Below, piece after piece: positions 1 through 8,666 of a stretch of DNA of 64,000 bases (position 1 is the first letter of the stretch; every line of letters starts with the position of its first letter). This stretch comes from Anaerolineales bacterium. Lineage in GTDB: Bacteria; Chloroflexota; Anaerolineae; 4572-78; J111. The stretch spans positions 372,001 to 436,000 of the forward strand of contig JACKAU010000007.1 in the NCBI GenBank assembly GCA_020634855.1, given 5' to 3'. The notes beneath the pieces are model-generated. The model was not told the DNA's origin. It searched no databases and worked only from the letters and a program-made list of their open reading frames with translations. Made by a program: the position numbers and the translations under genes.

Positions 1-496
1 CGCCGGTGCGGCCGCCGCGATATCGCTTCCAACGGGCCAAATCCTCGTTTCGGCGGCCGATGACCACGCCGCCATCGGGGCCAAAGGAAATCGATACCGC
101 CGGGCCGTAGGGCAGCGGTTCCGGCTGCCCACCCGCCGGATTAAGGGTATAGAGGGGAGTTAGGCGAAAAAATGGTTGGCCGGCGCTGCTGGCAATGACG
201 ATTTTACCGTCCGGCGTCCAGTCTAAAACCGTTGTGATGCTGCCCAAATAAGTCAGACGGGTAGCCGATCCGCCGCTGGCGGGCATCACATACACTTCGG
301 CTTCGCCTTCCTCGCGCCCGATGAAGGCCAGCAGTTGGCCATCGGGCGACAGGGCCGGGTGGGATGAGATGCCCAAATTGGTGGTCAGCCGTCGGGCTAT
401 CCCCCCATCGGCCGGGACCGTCCACAGATCATCTTCACAGACAAAAACTATATTGGATTTATAGATCGTTGGGTAGTGATAATATCCGTCAGTCAC
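1..496 (-). CDS. Tricorn-like protease, N-terminal beta-propeller part (3' end beyond window)
   Basis: The reading frame starts with GTG at 496, directly after an in-frame TGA, with AGAGGAG about 7 bases upstream, and stays open to base 1. About 165 residues are visible. The start reads HYPTIYKSNIVFVCEDDLW, followed by VPADGGIARRLT, LSPDGQLLAFIG and WTPDGK. These are PD40/WD40-like blades as found at the N-terminus of tricorn proteases and related S41 peptidases, where the propeller gates peptides into the catalytic core. The protease core (PDZ and S41 domains) would lie to the left of the window and is not seen, so a TolB-like or S9-type propeller protein is the alternative. It lies 110 bases downstream of the acyl-CoA synthetase on the same strand. 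Confidence 0.75.
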   Translation of the reverse strand, partial: MTDGYYHYPTIYKSNIVFVCEDDLWTVPADGGIARRLTTNLGISSHPALSPDGQLLAFIGREEGEAEVYVMPASGGSATRLTYLGSITTVLDWTPDGKIVIASSAGQPFFRLTPLYTLNPAGGQPEPLPYGPAVSISFGPDGGVVIGRRNEDLARWKRYRGGRTG

Positions 497-606
497 TCAC
501 GACTCCTCTAAAAATATTTTTTTATCAACTCAACTTGAGGATGGGTCAATTAGTCCGGTTAAGGCGGCTGAAGGTACAGCATTCAGTTGTCTAAGCCGAT
601 TAAGGG

Positions 607-2286
607 TCAGGATCTTTCTAATTCGGCCAGCGCTTCTTCGCGCAGTTGGCGGCGCAGCACTTTGCCGGCCAGCGATTTGGGGAGTTCATCACGAAAAACA
701 ACCTTGCGCGGCTGCTTGTAGGGCGCCAATCGTTCGCGGCAAAAGTGGCGAATTTCTGAAGCGGTCGCGGTTTCACCCGGCAGCAGGGTGATGTAGGCCG
801 CAATTTTCTCGCCGCGCACCCCGTCGGGCAGGCCAATTACAGCGGCGGTTTGAACCTTGGGATGCTGGTAGAGCACCTCTTCCACCTCGCGGGGGTAGAC
901 GTTGTAACCGGCGCTTAAGATTAAATCTTTCTTACGATCGACAATGTAAAAGTAACCCTCTTCATCCATACGGGCGATATCACCGGTGCGGAGCCAGCCG
1001 TCGATAACCGTCGTTGCGGTCTCTTCATCGCGACTCCAGTAACCCACCATCACCTGCGGTCCCATAATCATCAATTCGCCCACTTCGCCGACCCCTAACT
1101 CTTTACCGGGGTCATCTGCATCGACAATTTTAGCATCGGTGCCGACAATTGGCACACCGATACTACCAAATTTACGCTGGCCGTTGAGCGGGTTCACATG
1201 CGTTACTGAAGAGGCTTCGGTCATCCCGTAAGCCTCGGCAATACGCGCCCCGGTGCGGGCCTCGAACTGTTCCATCACGTCCACCGGCAAAGGCGCAGCG
1301 CCGCTAAAAACGGCCTGGATTGAGGTTAAATCCACCTGATCGATGGTGTGGTAATTGTTGAGCGCCACAAACAGGGCCGGCACCCCGGCAAAAAAGGTGG
1401 GCCGTTCGGCCACAATGGCATCAACAATCGTTTTGATCTCCGGTTGAGGGATCAGCACCAGCGTGGCCGCCATATAAACGGCCATATTCATCATCGCATT
1501 CATGCCGTACACGTGAAAGAAGGGCATAATCGCCAAGGCGATCAATTCCCCTTCATTTTGCTCATATAGCAAAAAAGTGCGAATCTGGTACAGGCTGGCC
1601 AGCAGATTGCGATGAGTCAGCATCGCCCCTTTGGGTAGGCCAGTGGTGCCGCCGGTGTATTGCAAGCAGGCGACATCATCCGGCTTAATCGCCACCGGCG
1701 CGGGGGCTGGATATTTGCCGCCGATCAGCTTCTTAAAGGCGTGAACCGTTTCGCTATAGGTCACACCGACCCATTTGCCTTTGCGCTTCAACTCAATCGG
1801 GGCCAGGGTTCGCTTAATAAGCGGCATATAATCCTGGATGCCACCTAAAATGATATGCTTTAGCGCCAGCCGGTCTCGCACGGCCTCGATTTGGGGCCAG
1901 AACAAATCGAGACTGATCACAAATTCCACCCCGGCATCACCCCACTGGTGTTCCAGTTCGCGCTCGACATAGAGCGGGTTGGTCATAACCGTCACCGCGC
2001 CCAATGAGATAGTCGCATAATAAGCGATAACCGCCTGGGGGCAGTTTGGCAGCATAATACCAACCCGATCCCCCTGTCTAAGACCCAACGCGGCCAGCGC
2101 CGCCGCCAGCGCATCGACCTCATCTTTGAGCTGGCGGTACGAAATGCGACTGCCCATGTAAACCAGAGCAGTGTGCTTGGGATAACGCGCCGCTGAATTC
2201 GCCAGCGATTCAGGCAGGGTAATGGCGGGAATGGATAGTTCGGTGGGGACTTGTTTATCGTAGAATGGTAGCCAGGGTTTGGACAT
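607..2286 (-). CDS. fadD: Long-chain fatty-acid--CoA ligase
   Basis: 559 residues, a full-length member of the ANL adenylate-forming superfamily. It activates a fatty acid to acyl-AMP and then acyl-CoA at the inner face of the membrane, the entry step of beta-oxidation and of lipid recycling. The AMP-binding P-loop YTGGTTGLPKGA is at residues 210-221, the A5 motif AYGMTEAS is near 352, the hinge region GWLRTGDIARMDEEGYFYIV spans about 430-449 with RKKDLI behind it, and the catalytic A10 lysine is in PKSLAGKVLRRQL (K542). MPFFHVYG near 254 fits the linker of long-chain enzymes. No other beta-oxidation gene is adjacent, so the preferred chain length cannot be told from context. The gene has its own probable promoter. 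Confidence 0.92.
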   Translation of the reverse strand: MSKPWLPFYDKQVPTELSIPAITLPESLANSAARYPKHTALVYMGSRISYRQLKDEVDALAAALAALGLRQGDRVGIMLPNCPQAVIAYYATISLGAVTVMTNPLYVERELEHQWGDAGVEFVISLDLFWPQIEAVRDRLALKHIILGGIQDYMPLIKRTLAPIELKRKGKWVGVTYSETVHAFKKLIGGKYPAPAPVAIKPDDVACLQYTGGTTGLPKGAMLTHRNLLASLYQIRTFLLYEQNEGELIALAIMPFFHVYGMNAMMNMAVYMAATLVLIPQPEIKTIVDAIVAERPTFFAGVPALFVALNNYHTIDQVDLTSIQAVFSGAAPLPVDVMEQFEARTGARIAEAYGMTEASSVTHVNPLNGQRKFGSIGVPIVGTDAKIVDADDPGKELGVGEVGELMIMGPQVMVGYWSRDEETATTVIDGWLRTGDIARMDEEGYFYIVDRKKDLILSAGYNVYPREVEEVLYQHPKVQTAAVIGLPDGVRGEKIAAYITLLPGETATASEIRHFCRERLAPYKQPRKVVFRDELPKSLAGKVLRRQLREEALAELERS

Positions 2287-2326
2287 GATGAACTCGGTGG
2301 AATTAGTTTGAAATCTCTAATGATTA

Positions 2327-2355
2327 ATTATAACGAGATTTAGGAGAAGATACAA
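2327..2355 (-). promoter_or_regulatory. Probable sigma-70 promoter of the acyl-CoA ligase gene
   Basis: Read on the minus strand, TATAAT (2332-2327) is a perfect -10. It is preceded after 17 bases by TTGTAT (2355-2350), which matches the -35 consensus only in its first three bases. The -10 lies about 41 bases upstream of the start codon at 2286. Confidence 0.5.
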
Positions 2356-2394
2356 TGTACTTTCGGTACGGTGTCCACCAATTCATTTAAAATT

Positions 2395-2427
2395 AAAAAG
2401 CGGCTCCCCGCCGGGCCGCTTTTTAAT
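2395..2427. terminator. Bidirectional intrinsic terminator
   Basis: AAAAAGCGGC at 2395-2404 pairs with GCCGCTTTTT at 2415-2424 over a 10-base loop, giving a GC-rich stem with a T-run on either strand. It lies about 20 bases downstream of the Ig-repeat gene (stop at 2448, minus strand), so it most likely ends the three-gene AAA+/membrane transcript before the acyl-CoA ligase promoter. Confidence 0.85.
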
Positions 2428-2447
2428 GGGTGCTGATACTTACCGGA

Positions 2448-4223
2448 TTATGTTCGCCGTCGCGCCTTAGCCGGAGCGCCGGTTCTAACAACCTCGCCCA
2501 GGCGTCGATTGAGACGCTGCTCATCATCCTGGTAAGGTGCACTTCGCAGATATTGGCGATGTACGGCCCGGTCTTCAAGGATAGCAATGTTGAGCGTACC
2601 TTGAACGCTGCCGCCGGTGGTGTTGGCCGAAGCCTGAACCATGTACTCGCCGGGCGGAACTACGCGACCAAAATCATCGTAACCGTCCCAGTAGAGCGTG
2701 TGCTGACCGCTGCTGCGGTGGCGACGGTGTAACAATGTAGCCACGGTATTCTTCCGTTTGTCTTTAATCTCGACGGTAGTTCGGGCCGGCTTGGACAGTT
2801 CGATCGCCATCCGTAAAAAGCGTCCTTCTTCCGGCATGCCCGGCTTGAAACTGCTGCTTTCCGCCGAGACAACCAGCGCCACCGGTCGAGTCAAAAAATA
2901 GGCAATAATCAATAAAATGGGTAAGGCAATTAAAACGGGTACGATATAAACCGACAAATCGGGCAAATTACGGGCCACGCGGGACAATTCCGACTCCGGC
3001 GGTGTGACCCTAAAGCTGACCCGGCGCTGCAATTGGGTGGTGTTGCCGGCCTGATCTTGGGCCACAACATCAAGCAGGTTGTCGCCGGTCAGCAGGTTGA
3101 CCGTAGCCTGAAATTCACCCAAAGAACTCACCGGCACCGTTTGCCCACCGATCGACACAATGGTGTTGGGATCGGTCTTGCCGATGACTTGGATCCCTGA
3201 CTGCTGGAAAACTTCCCCTTCTTCAATATTAACCGTCAGGAACGGCGGCGTCGTTTTGCGCCGGACAATCATCTCCTGTGAGGTTACGTTGCCGACATCA
3301 TCGATGGCCTCAATTTTCAGGACGTTCTCACCCTCTTGCAGGATGACTTCCCGGTTGAATTCGCCCTGATTGTTAACCGCCGCCTCCTGGCCATTAACCC
3401 GGAGCCGAGTGCCGGAGGGTACGGTACCGGCCACCGTAATCAGATTCTCGCTGGTCCATTCCCCATTTTCGGGGCTGATCACCGCCACTTCTGGGGGTTC
3501 GGTCACCAAAATTACTTCGCGAGCTACGGTGGCTTGGTTGCCGGCGGAGTCGGTGGCCGAAACCTCAATTACATTTGAGCCTTCGTTCAACTGGCGCTTA
3601 ATGGTAAACCGCCCTTCGGCATCGACCGGCACTGCCGCCGGCTCGCCCGTCAGTTGGATGACCGCGTTCGGATCGGTCAAGCCTTCGACCGTTAGATTGG
3701 CCTCACGCACTCGGGCTACTTCGTCCAAATTGGCCAGCCTCAAGGTGGGCGGCAGCGTATCGACGGTGACATTGGCCTCCTGGCTGCTGGCCCGCATTGT
3801 GCCTTGGGCTGTCACCCGGAGCTGATAGCGTCCATCGGCCGTCACTTGATCGAGATTATTACGACCGTCCCATACGGCCACGTGCCGACCGCGCGTCTGG
3901 AATTCGTTTCGGACCAGGGTATGGACCAGCCGATTATTTTGATCAAAGACCTGAATCGTGACTTCGGCATCTTCGTTGAGCGTATAACTAAAATTAGTGC
4001 TATCCTGCGCCTGATCGCCATTGGGCGAGATGATACTCGGCGATGCCTCGGCGGCAATTTTGGGCGTCCGCAGCCAATCGCCAATAAATGTTACCCCCAG
4101 CAGCACAGCCACCGTCCCCACCGTAATTGCGGTGGCAATTGGCCCAAAGCTCAACCCTTTACTCGTCGCCCGACGACGAATCTTTTGCTTTGAACCCTCC
4201 ACTTCTCGATGAGATGTCGTCAT
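2448..4223 (-). CDS. Membrane-anchored protein with FlgD-like and Ig-like repeats
   Basis: 591 residues, not assignable to a characterised protein. A basic N-terminus leads into a membrane helix (about 28-48). A FlgD-type Ig module follows (SPNGDQAQDSTNFSY about 66-80, then WDGRNN near 118), then at least three bacterial Ig-like repeats (about 155-405) sharing patterns such as G.N.I.V.A.D..GN, a second membrane helix (424-446), and a second FlgD-like module (about 460-555) with YWDGYDDFGR. The C-terminus is basic. The two helices put the Ig repeats on one side of the membrane and the last module on the other. The repeats suggest a surface scaffold. It is the last gene of a run with the polytopic membrane protein (13-base gap) and the Ycf46-like ATPase. 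Confidence 0.7.
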   Translation of the reverse strand: MTTSHREVEGSKQKIRRRATSKGLSFGPIATAITVGTVAVLLGVTFIGDWLRTPKIAAEASPSIISPNGDQAQDSTNFSYTLNEDAEVTIQVFDQNNRLVHTLVRNEFQTRGRHVAVWDGRNNLDQVTADGRYQLRVTAQGTMRASSQEANVTVDTLPPTLRLANLDEVARVREANLTVEGLTDPNAVIQLTGEPAAVPVDAEGRFTIKRQLNEGSNVIEVSATDSAGNQATVAREVILVTEPPEVAVISPENGEWTSENLITVAGTVPSGTRLRVNGQEAAVNNQGEFNREVILQEGENVLKIEAIDDVGNVTSQEMIVRRKTTPPFLTVNIEEGEVFQQSGIQVIGKTDPNTIVSIGGQTVPVSSLGEFQATVNLLTGDNLLDVVAQDQAGNTTQLQRRVSFRVTPPESELSRVARNLPDLSVYIVPVLIALPILLIIAYFLTRPVALVVSAESSSFKPGMPEEGRFLRMAIELSKPARTTVEIKDKRKNTVATLLHRRHRSSGQHTLYWDGYDDFGRVVPPGEYMVQASANTTGGSVQGTLNIAILEDRAVHRQYLRSAPYQDDEQRLNRRLGEVVRTGAPAKARRRT

Positions 4224-4235
4224 GATTTCTAGCCC

Positions 4236-5357
4236 TTAATCAATCTCTAGCATAATCAACCCTGAGTCATTCTTAGGCGGTTCCCACTCCGGCAATTCAT
4301 CATGATGGGGCACACGAACAGGGCGACGAGTAGAAACTGATTCATGTGCAGGGGCTGCGGGTGACTCCGGCTCTTTAGATGAACGTTTGAAAAACTTAAA
4401 GGGTTGACTTAATCCTGGTTTTCTGGTTTGACGTCTGACACCTAGCTTGCGCTTGGGCGCCACTGGTAAATCAAGGGACTCTCTGACACTATAGACAATC
4501 GTCCCAGCAATTATCACGACAATCAAAGAAAATAACGGGGCAACGGGGTCTTGTACAACCGGGTCGGTTACCGCGTCTGTTAGCCAATAAGGCAAGCCAA
4601 CGTGCGTGATCAACATAATTAACCCACCGGCTGCCGTAACGACCATAATCGACCAAGGCGCGCTGTACTTTACCCAGCGACGCCAGGCCAACCCGCCTAC
4701 AAATCCGCCTGCTACGGCCCAACCAATGATCTGGAGTAGGTTATAAAGGATCACCGTCGACGTAGCGGCAAACGGCTCGACAATCAGCAGCAACGTGTTG
4801 AGGGAGTTAGCTCCGTCAAAACGGGCGGCAACATCAGCCGTATCAGGCACGTGACCCGCTAGCACTAACCAATCGATATCCATCCCGGCCATCCCGGCGA
4901 CCATCTTGCCCCACAGCGCCGCCAATCCACCGATCCAAGCTCCAACAGCCCCACCCCACCACAGCCCCCCCAAAATAGGAACCAACCAGTGTAGGTGATA
5001 CTGGGCCAGTAGCGGCGTGGCCAGTACCAGGGTCGTAGCTCCTAGATAATGCACAAAGAGCCGATGCCCCAAGGCGCTGATCGCTAAAAATAGCACGGCC
5101 AGGTACAGATTTATCGTAAAGAGCGGATAAGTCATAGCCGCCACCGCAATAATAAAAGCCAGCAGCGGCCAGCGAATACCTAAAATGGCGATAGCAACAC
5201 CGGTCACCACCACCCAGTTGTACGGAAAGACAGCGGTGCTGTTGACGCTCACCGTCACCACCACCGCAAACCCGATCGATGTCAACGCGCTTTCCAACAG
5301 GGCCTGGTACCGGCGGTATAGACTATGGGGTCCTCTAAATAGTTGCGCAGTCATCAT
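4236..5357 (-). CDS. Polytopic membrane protein of unknown function
   Basis: 373 residues. The first two thirds are strongly hydrophobic with about eight membrane segments (for example WVVVTGVAIAILGI, LLAFIIAVAAMTYPLF, LVPILGGLWWGGAVGAWIGG, IMVVTAAGGLIMLITHV, FSLIVVIIAGTIVYSV). The last roughly 90 residues are a basic, proline-rich cytoplasmic tail. No family motif was recognised. Two adjacent ATG codons (5357 and 5354) could start it and neither has a clear Shine-Dalgarno. The 164 bases upstream are low-complexity repeat, so it is probably cotranscribed with the AAA+ ATPase gene. A membrane partner for the ATPase is a reasonable guess from order alone. Confidence 0.6.
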   Translation of the reverse strand: MMTAQLFRGPHSLYRRYQALLESALTSIGFAVVVTVSVNSTAVFPYNWVVVTGVAIAILGIRWPLLAFIIAVAAMTYPLFTINLYLAVLFLAISALGHRLFVHYLGATTLVLATPLLAQYHLHWLVPILGGLWWGGAVGAWIGGLAALWGKMVAGMAGMDIDWLVLAGHVPDTADVAARFDGANSLNTLLLIVEPFAATSTVILYNLLQIIGWAVAGGFVGGLAWRRWVKYSAPWSIMVVTAAGGLIMLITHVGLPYWLTDAVTDPVVQDPVAPLFSLIVVIIAGTIVYSVRESLDLPVAPKRKLGVRRQTRKPGLSQPFKFFKRSSKEPESPAAPAHESVSTRRPVRVPHHDELPEWEPPKNDSGLIMLEID

Positions 5358-5362
5358 AGTTG

Positions 5363-5515
5363 ATTAGTTGGTTGGTAAGTTGGTTAATTGGATAGTTAGT
5401 TAGCTGGTAGTTGGTTGGTTGGTTGGTTGGTCAGTGGTCAGTTGGGCGAATGGTAGTTGTGATTAACCAGTCACTATTTACCAATTATCAATTATCAATT
5501 GTCAATTATCAATTT
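5363..5515. repeat. Low-complexity intergenic tract of TTGG and CAATTAT units
   Basis: The left part consists of variants of TTGGTTGG/TAGTTAG words, the right part of 7-base CAATTAT/CAATTGT units repeated about four times. The tract separates two genes of one apparent operon. It belongs to the class of intergenic word-like repeats also seen at 7273, 24375, 25809, 35550 and 62241. Confidence 0.7.
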
Positions 5516-5521
5516 GCCAAC

Positions 5522-7099
5522 TCACCCCAGTTCCATCTGCCGCAGACCGTTTTGAGACGGCAGCAGCGGCTGTGGTTCCGGCGGGTCAGACGCGGGTCGA
5601 GCGTGCTTGCGCGCCCACTGCCGCAGCGCTGTGATTTTGGTTTCCATCGTTTGAGACAGCGGTATCGTGTTCTCGATGTTAACAAACAGGTCTTCGCTGC
5701 TAAGCTCTCGGTCGTTTTCAAAGGCGTCATACAGCCCATCAATAATAACCTGTTCAATCTCCGCCCCACTAAAACCTTCAGTGGCCACCGCCAGACCGTT
5801 CAAATCGTAATTCAGCGCGTCGCGACCCCGCCGGGCCAGATGGATGACAAATATCTCGCGGCGTTCCTGGAGCTGTGGCAAATCTACAAAAAATATCTCG
5901 TCGAAGCGGCCCTTGCGCAATACTTCCGGCGGCAGGGCTGAAATATCGTTAGCCGTCCCGATGACAAACACCGGCGATGTCTTTTCCTGCATCCAAGTCA
6001 ACAAGCTGCCAAACACCCGCGCCGAGGTTCCGGCATCGGAATTGCCGGAGCCGCTGGAACCGGCCAAACCCTTTTCGATCTCATCGAGCCACAAGACGCA
6101 TGGGGCCACATTTTCGGCCAATCGCAACGCCTGCCGCATATTTTGCTCGGAGGAGCCGACCAACTCACTAAAAACACGGCCCAGATCAAGGCGCAGTAGT
6201 GGTAGCTGCCATTGACTGGCTACCGCCTTGGCCAGCAAACTCTTCCCGGCCCCCTGCACGCCTAACAGCAGTAGTCCTTTTGGCTCCGGTAACCCGAAGC
6301 GACGGGCCTTCTCGGTAAAGGCGTTACCACGCTTGCGCAGCCACTGCTTCACCAAACCTAGACCGCCCACATTAGAAAAGCCATCGACCGTTTCGTAATA
6401 CTCTAACACCTGCGAGCGGCTAATCAACTGCTCTTTCTCGGCGATGATCACGCCCAAATCCAGCTTACGCCCCATCACCAAACTTTTGGCAAAGACATTC
6501 TCCGCTTCCAAGCAGGTCAGACCTCGCGCCGCCTTCAGCACTCGCTCACGCTCTTCACTGCGCATTTTAATCTGCACGCCGGCAATCTCCCGCGCCGACC
6601 GAACGACCCGATCGAGCGAAACCTCCAATTCATCCAGCGTCGGCAGTGAATAATCCAAGACGGTGATATCCTTTTCCAGATCCGGCGGAAAGCGAAGCAC
6701 CGGCGACAGAATCACCAGCGTTTTGCGGCTCTCTTTAAGCTCGTTGGTAATATCGCGCAGCCGGCGGACAATCACCGGATGATCGTGACCGCCTCGCTCT
6801 TTATCCAAAAATGGATGGAAATCTTTCAAGACAAAAATGGCGGCTTCACGAGAATTCGCCACAAAATCGAGCGCATTAAGCGGGTCGCGTGTAGCCGGAT
6901 CAATCGAGTCCGTCTGCACCACATCAAGCGGCACGATACCGCTCGTCAGCGTCCAACCATACAGCTTTTTGCGGCGTTCAATGGCCACCTGCCGTAGGAT
7001 ATCTTCAACGCGCCGCTCTTCCCAGGAAACAATATACATAATGGGATATTTAGCCCGCGTTAGCGTATTTAGTTCATCGACCCGTTGCAGCGTTGACAT
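5522..7099 (-). CDS. Ycf46-like AAA+ ATPase
   Basis: 525 residues from the ATG at 7099. A TTG at 7150 would add 17 residues, but the family-like start MSTLQRVDELNTLTRAKYPI fits the ATG better; neither has a good Shine-Dalgarno. Residues 1 to about 230 are the variable N-terminal region typical of Ycf46 proteins (YPIMYIVSWEERRVEDIL). The AAA+ module follows: Walker A GVQGAGKS at 280-287, Walker B CVLWLDEIEK at 334-343, sensor 1 in VIGTAND, and the Arg finger in LRKGRFDEIFFVDLP. Ycf46 proteins are known from cyanobacteria and plastids, where a role in CO2 use has been suggested; the mechanism is not settled. The gene leads a minus-strand group with two membrane proteins, which points to a membrane-linked remodelling job. 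Confidence 0.88.
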   Translation of the reverse strand: MSTLQRVDELNTLTRAKYPIMYIVSWEERRVEDILRQVAIERRKKLYGWTLTSGIVPLDVVQTDSIDPATRDPLNALDFVANSREAAIFVLKDFHPFLDKERGGHDHPVIVRRLRDITNELKESRKTLVILSPVLRFPPDLEKDITVLDYSLPTLDELEVSLDRVVRSAREIAGVQIKMRSEERERVLKAARGLTCLEAENVFAKSLVMGRKLDLGVIIAEKEQLISRSQVLEYYETVDGFSNVGGLGLVKQWLRKRGNAFTEKARRFGLPEPKGLLLLGVQGAGKSLLAKAVASQWQLPLLRLDLGRVFSELVGSSEQNMRQALRLAENVAPCVLWLDEIEKGLAGSSGSGNSDAGTSARVFGSLLTWMQEKTSPVFVIGTANDISALPPEVLRKGRFDEIFFVDLPQLQERREIFVIHLARRGRDALNYDLNGLAVATEGFSGAEIEQVIIDGLYDAFENDRELSSEDLFVNIENTIPLSQTMETKITALRQWARKHARPASDPPEPQPLLPSQNGLRQMELG

Positions 7100-7179
7100 A
7101 GAGTTGTTAATGAAGCTACCGAATGGTAAGCGTAGGGTGATCGTTATCAATTAACATAATAACATTACATAACAACTTG

Positions 7180-7208
7180 ACTATAACATAAGTAGCCATA
7201 GTTGTCAA
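7180..7208 (-). promoter_or_regulatory. Strong sigma-70 promoter of the AAA+ gene
   Basis: On the minus strand, TTGACA (7208-7203), a 17-base spacer and TATAGT (7185-7180) give a near-consensus promoter. The transcript should start near 7172, leaving about 73 bases before the ATG at 7099 or about 22 before the TTG at 7150. Confidence 0.8.
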
Positions 7209-7272
7209 TGAGCAGCCCGCAAAGTTGATGATGATTTGACATGGTTGTTTTAAAGACTTATCTTTACATTAA

Positions 7273-7402
7273 GAGTTTGTAGCGTTTATGGAGTTTGTAG
7301 CGTTTATGGAGTTTGTAGCGTTTATGGAGTTTGGAAATCTATCTCGCTCTAAAACTCTACCAACTCTACCAACTCTACGAACTCCACAAACTCCATAAAC
7401 TC
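7273..7402. repeat. Inverted array of 9-base GAGTTTATG-type units
   Basis: Left arm: three exact copies of GAGTTTGTAGCGTTTATG (7273-7326) plus a partial fourth, which is two alternating 9-base units. Right arm (about 7351-7402): the complementary form, five 9-base units such as AACTCTACC and AACTCCATA. The arms can fold into one long imperfect hairpin ending just before the deoB Shine-Dalgarno. The same 9-base family occurs between atpA and atpG (35550-35696). Confidence 0.85.
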
Positions 7403-7417
7403 GAAAGGAAGTAGGCT

Positions 7418-8596
7418 ATGCCGGTCAATCGATTTATTGTCATCGTACTCGATAGCGTGGGCATCGGTGAACTGCCCGATGCGGCGGACTTTGGCGATGT
7501 CGGCAGCCATACGCTGGGCAATATGGCCCGCGTCGTCGGCGGCTTGGAGGTGCCACATTTGGAGGCGCTGGGACTGGCCAACATCGCGATTTTGGAAGGC
7601 GTCGTCCCCCAAGTTGAGCCAATCGCGGCCTACGGCAAACTGGCTGAGGTGTCGGCCGGTAAAGACACCACCACCGGCCATTGGGAGTTGATGGGCATTC
7701 AACTCATGCGTCCGTTCCCCACCTATCCCGACGGCTTCCCGCCGGAGGTCATGGATCGCTTCAGCGCGGCGATTGGCCGCGGCTGGCTGGGCAACTACCC
7801 CGCCTCCGGCACAGTCATCATCGAGGAGTTGGGCGAGGAACATGTCAAAACCGGCAAGCCGATCGTCTACACTTCCGGCGACAGCGTCTTCCAGATTGCC
7901 GCCCACGAAGAGATTATTCCAGTCGACAAACTGTATGATATCTGCCGGACGGCCCGCGAGATTTTGCGTGGCGAGCATGAGGTCAGCCGGGTCATCGCCC
8001 GGCCTTTTGTTGGGACGCCCGGCCACTTTCAGCGGACCCCCAACCGCCACGATTTTTCGGTGGCGCCGCCCGAGCCAACGTTGCTAGATATAATGAAGGA
8101 AGCGGGCTTGATGGTCTTTGCGGTCGGCAAGATCGAGGATATTTTTGACGGCCAAGGCGTCACCGATGCCGTCCACACCATAGACAATATGGACGGCGTC
8201 GACCAGACCTTGGCCGCGATACGCAGCCGTCGCGAGCGTGGCCTTATCTTCACCAACCTGGTCGATTTCGACGCTCAGTTCGGCCATCGCAACAACCCGG
8301 ACGGGTACGCCAACGCTTTGGCCGAATTCGACCGGCGGCTGCCGGAGATCCTCGACGCTCTGGCCGACGACGACGTACTGGTCATCACCGCCGACCACGG
8401 CAACGACCCGACCACGCCCAGCACCGATCACTCTCGCGAGTACGTGCCGGTGCTGCTTACGGGCAAATCCACACGCCAAGGGGTCAACATCGGCGTGCGA
8501 GAAACGTTCGCCGACTTGGCCGCCACCATCGCCGACACGCTGGATCTCGCCGCCCCGCCGGCCGGAACCAGTTTTCGAACACAAATTATGGAGTAG
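7418..8596 (+). CDS. deoB: Phosphopentomutase
   Basis: 392 residues, usual length. It interconverts (deoxy)ribose 1-phosphate and 5-phosphate, feeding the sugar of degraded nucleosides into central metabolism. It is an alkaline-phosphatase-fold enzyme. The metal-binding Asp is in IVLDSVGIGE (D12), the phospho-acceptor loop GKDTTTGHWE is at 81-90, and the C-terminal metal site is in VITADHGNDPTTPSTDHSRE. GAAAGGAAG sits a few bases before the ATG. It is followed after 70 bases by the pyrimidine-nucleoside phosphorylase, the enzyme that makes its substrate, so the two form a salvage unit. Confidence 0.96.
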   Translation: MPVNRFIVIVLDSVGIGELPDAADFGDVGSHTLGNMARVVGGLEVPHLEALGLANIAILEGVVPQVEPIAAYGKLAEVSAGKDTTTGHWELMGIQLMRPFPTYPDGFPPEVMDRFSAAIGRGWLGNYPASGTVIIEELGEEHVKTGKPIVYTSGDSVFQIAAHEEIIPVDKLYDICRTAREILRGEHEVSRVIARPFVGTPGHFQRTPNRHDFSVAPPEPTLLDIMKEAGLMVFAVGKIEDIFDGQGVTDAVHTIDNMDGVDQTLAAIRSRRERGLIFTNLVDFDAQFGHRNNPDGYANALAEFDRRLPEILDALADDDVLVITADHGNDPTTPSTDHSREYVPVLLTGKSTRQGVNIGVRETFADLAATIADTLDLAAPPAGTSFRTQIME

Positions 8597-8666
8597 GGAG
8601 TAGGCAGTACGGAGTAGGCAGTAACTGCTTTTCCCTTACTCGCCCCCCTCTGGAAAGGAAAAACCC

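Noticed and set aside
7349..8050. 233-codon open frame opposite deoB, ending in a repeated Glu-Phe-Val stretch
   Set aside because: It is the antisense of deoB and of the 9-base repeat, with no independent support.
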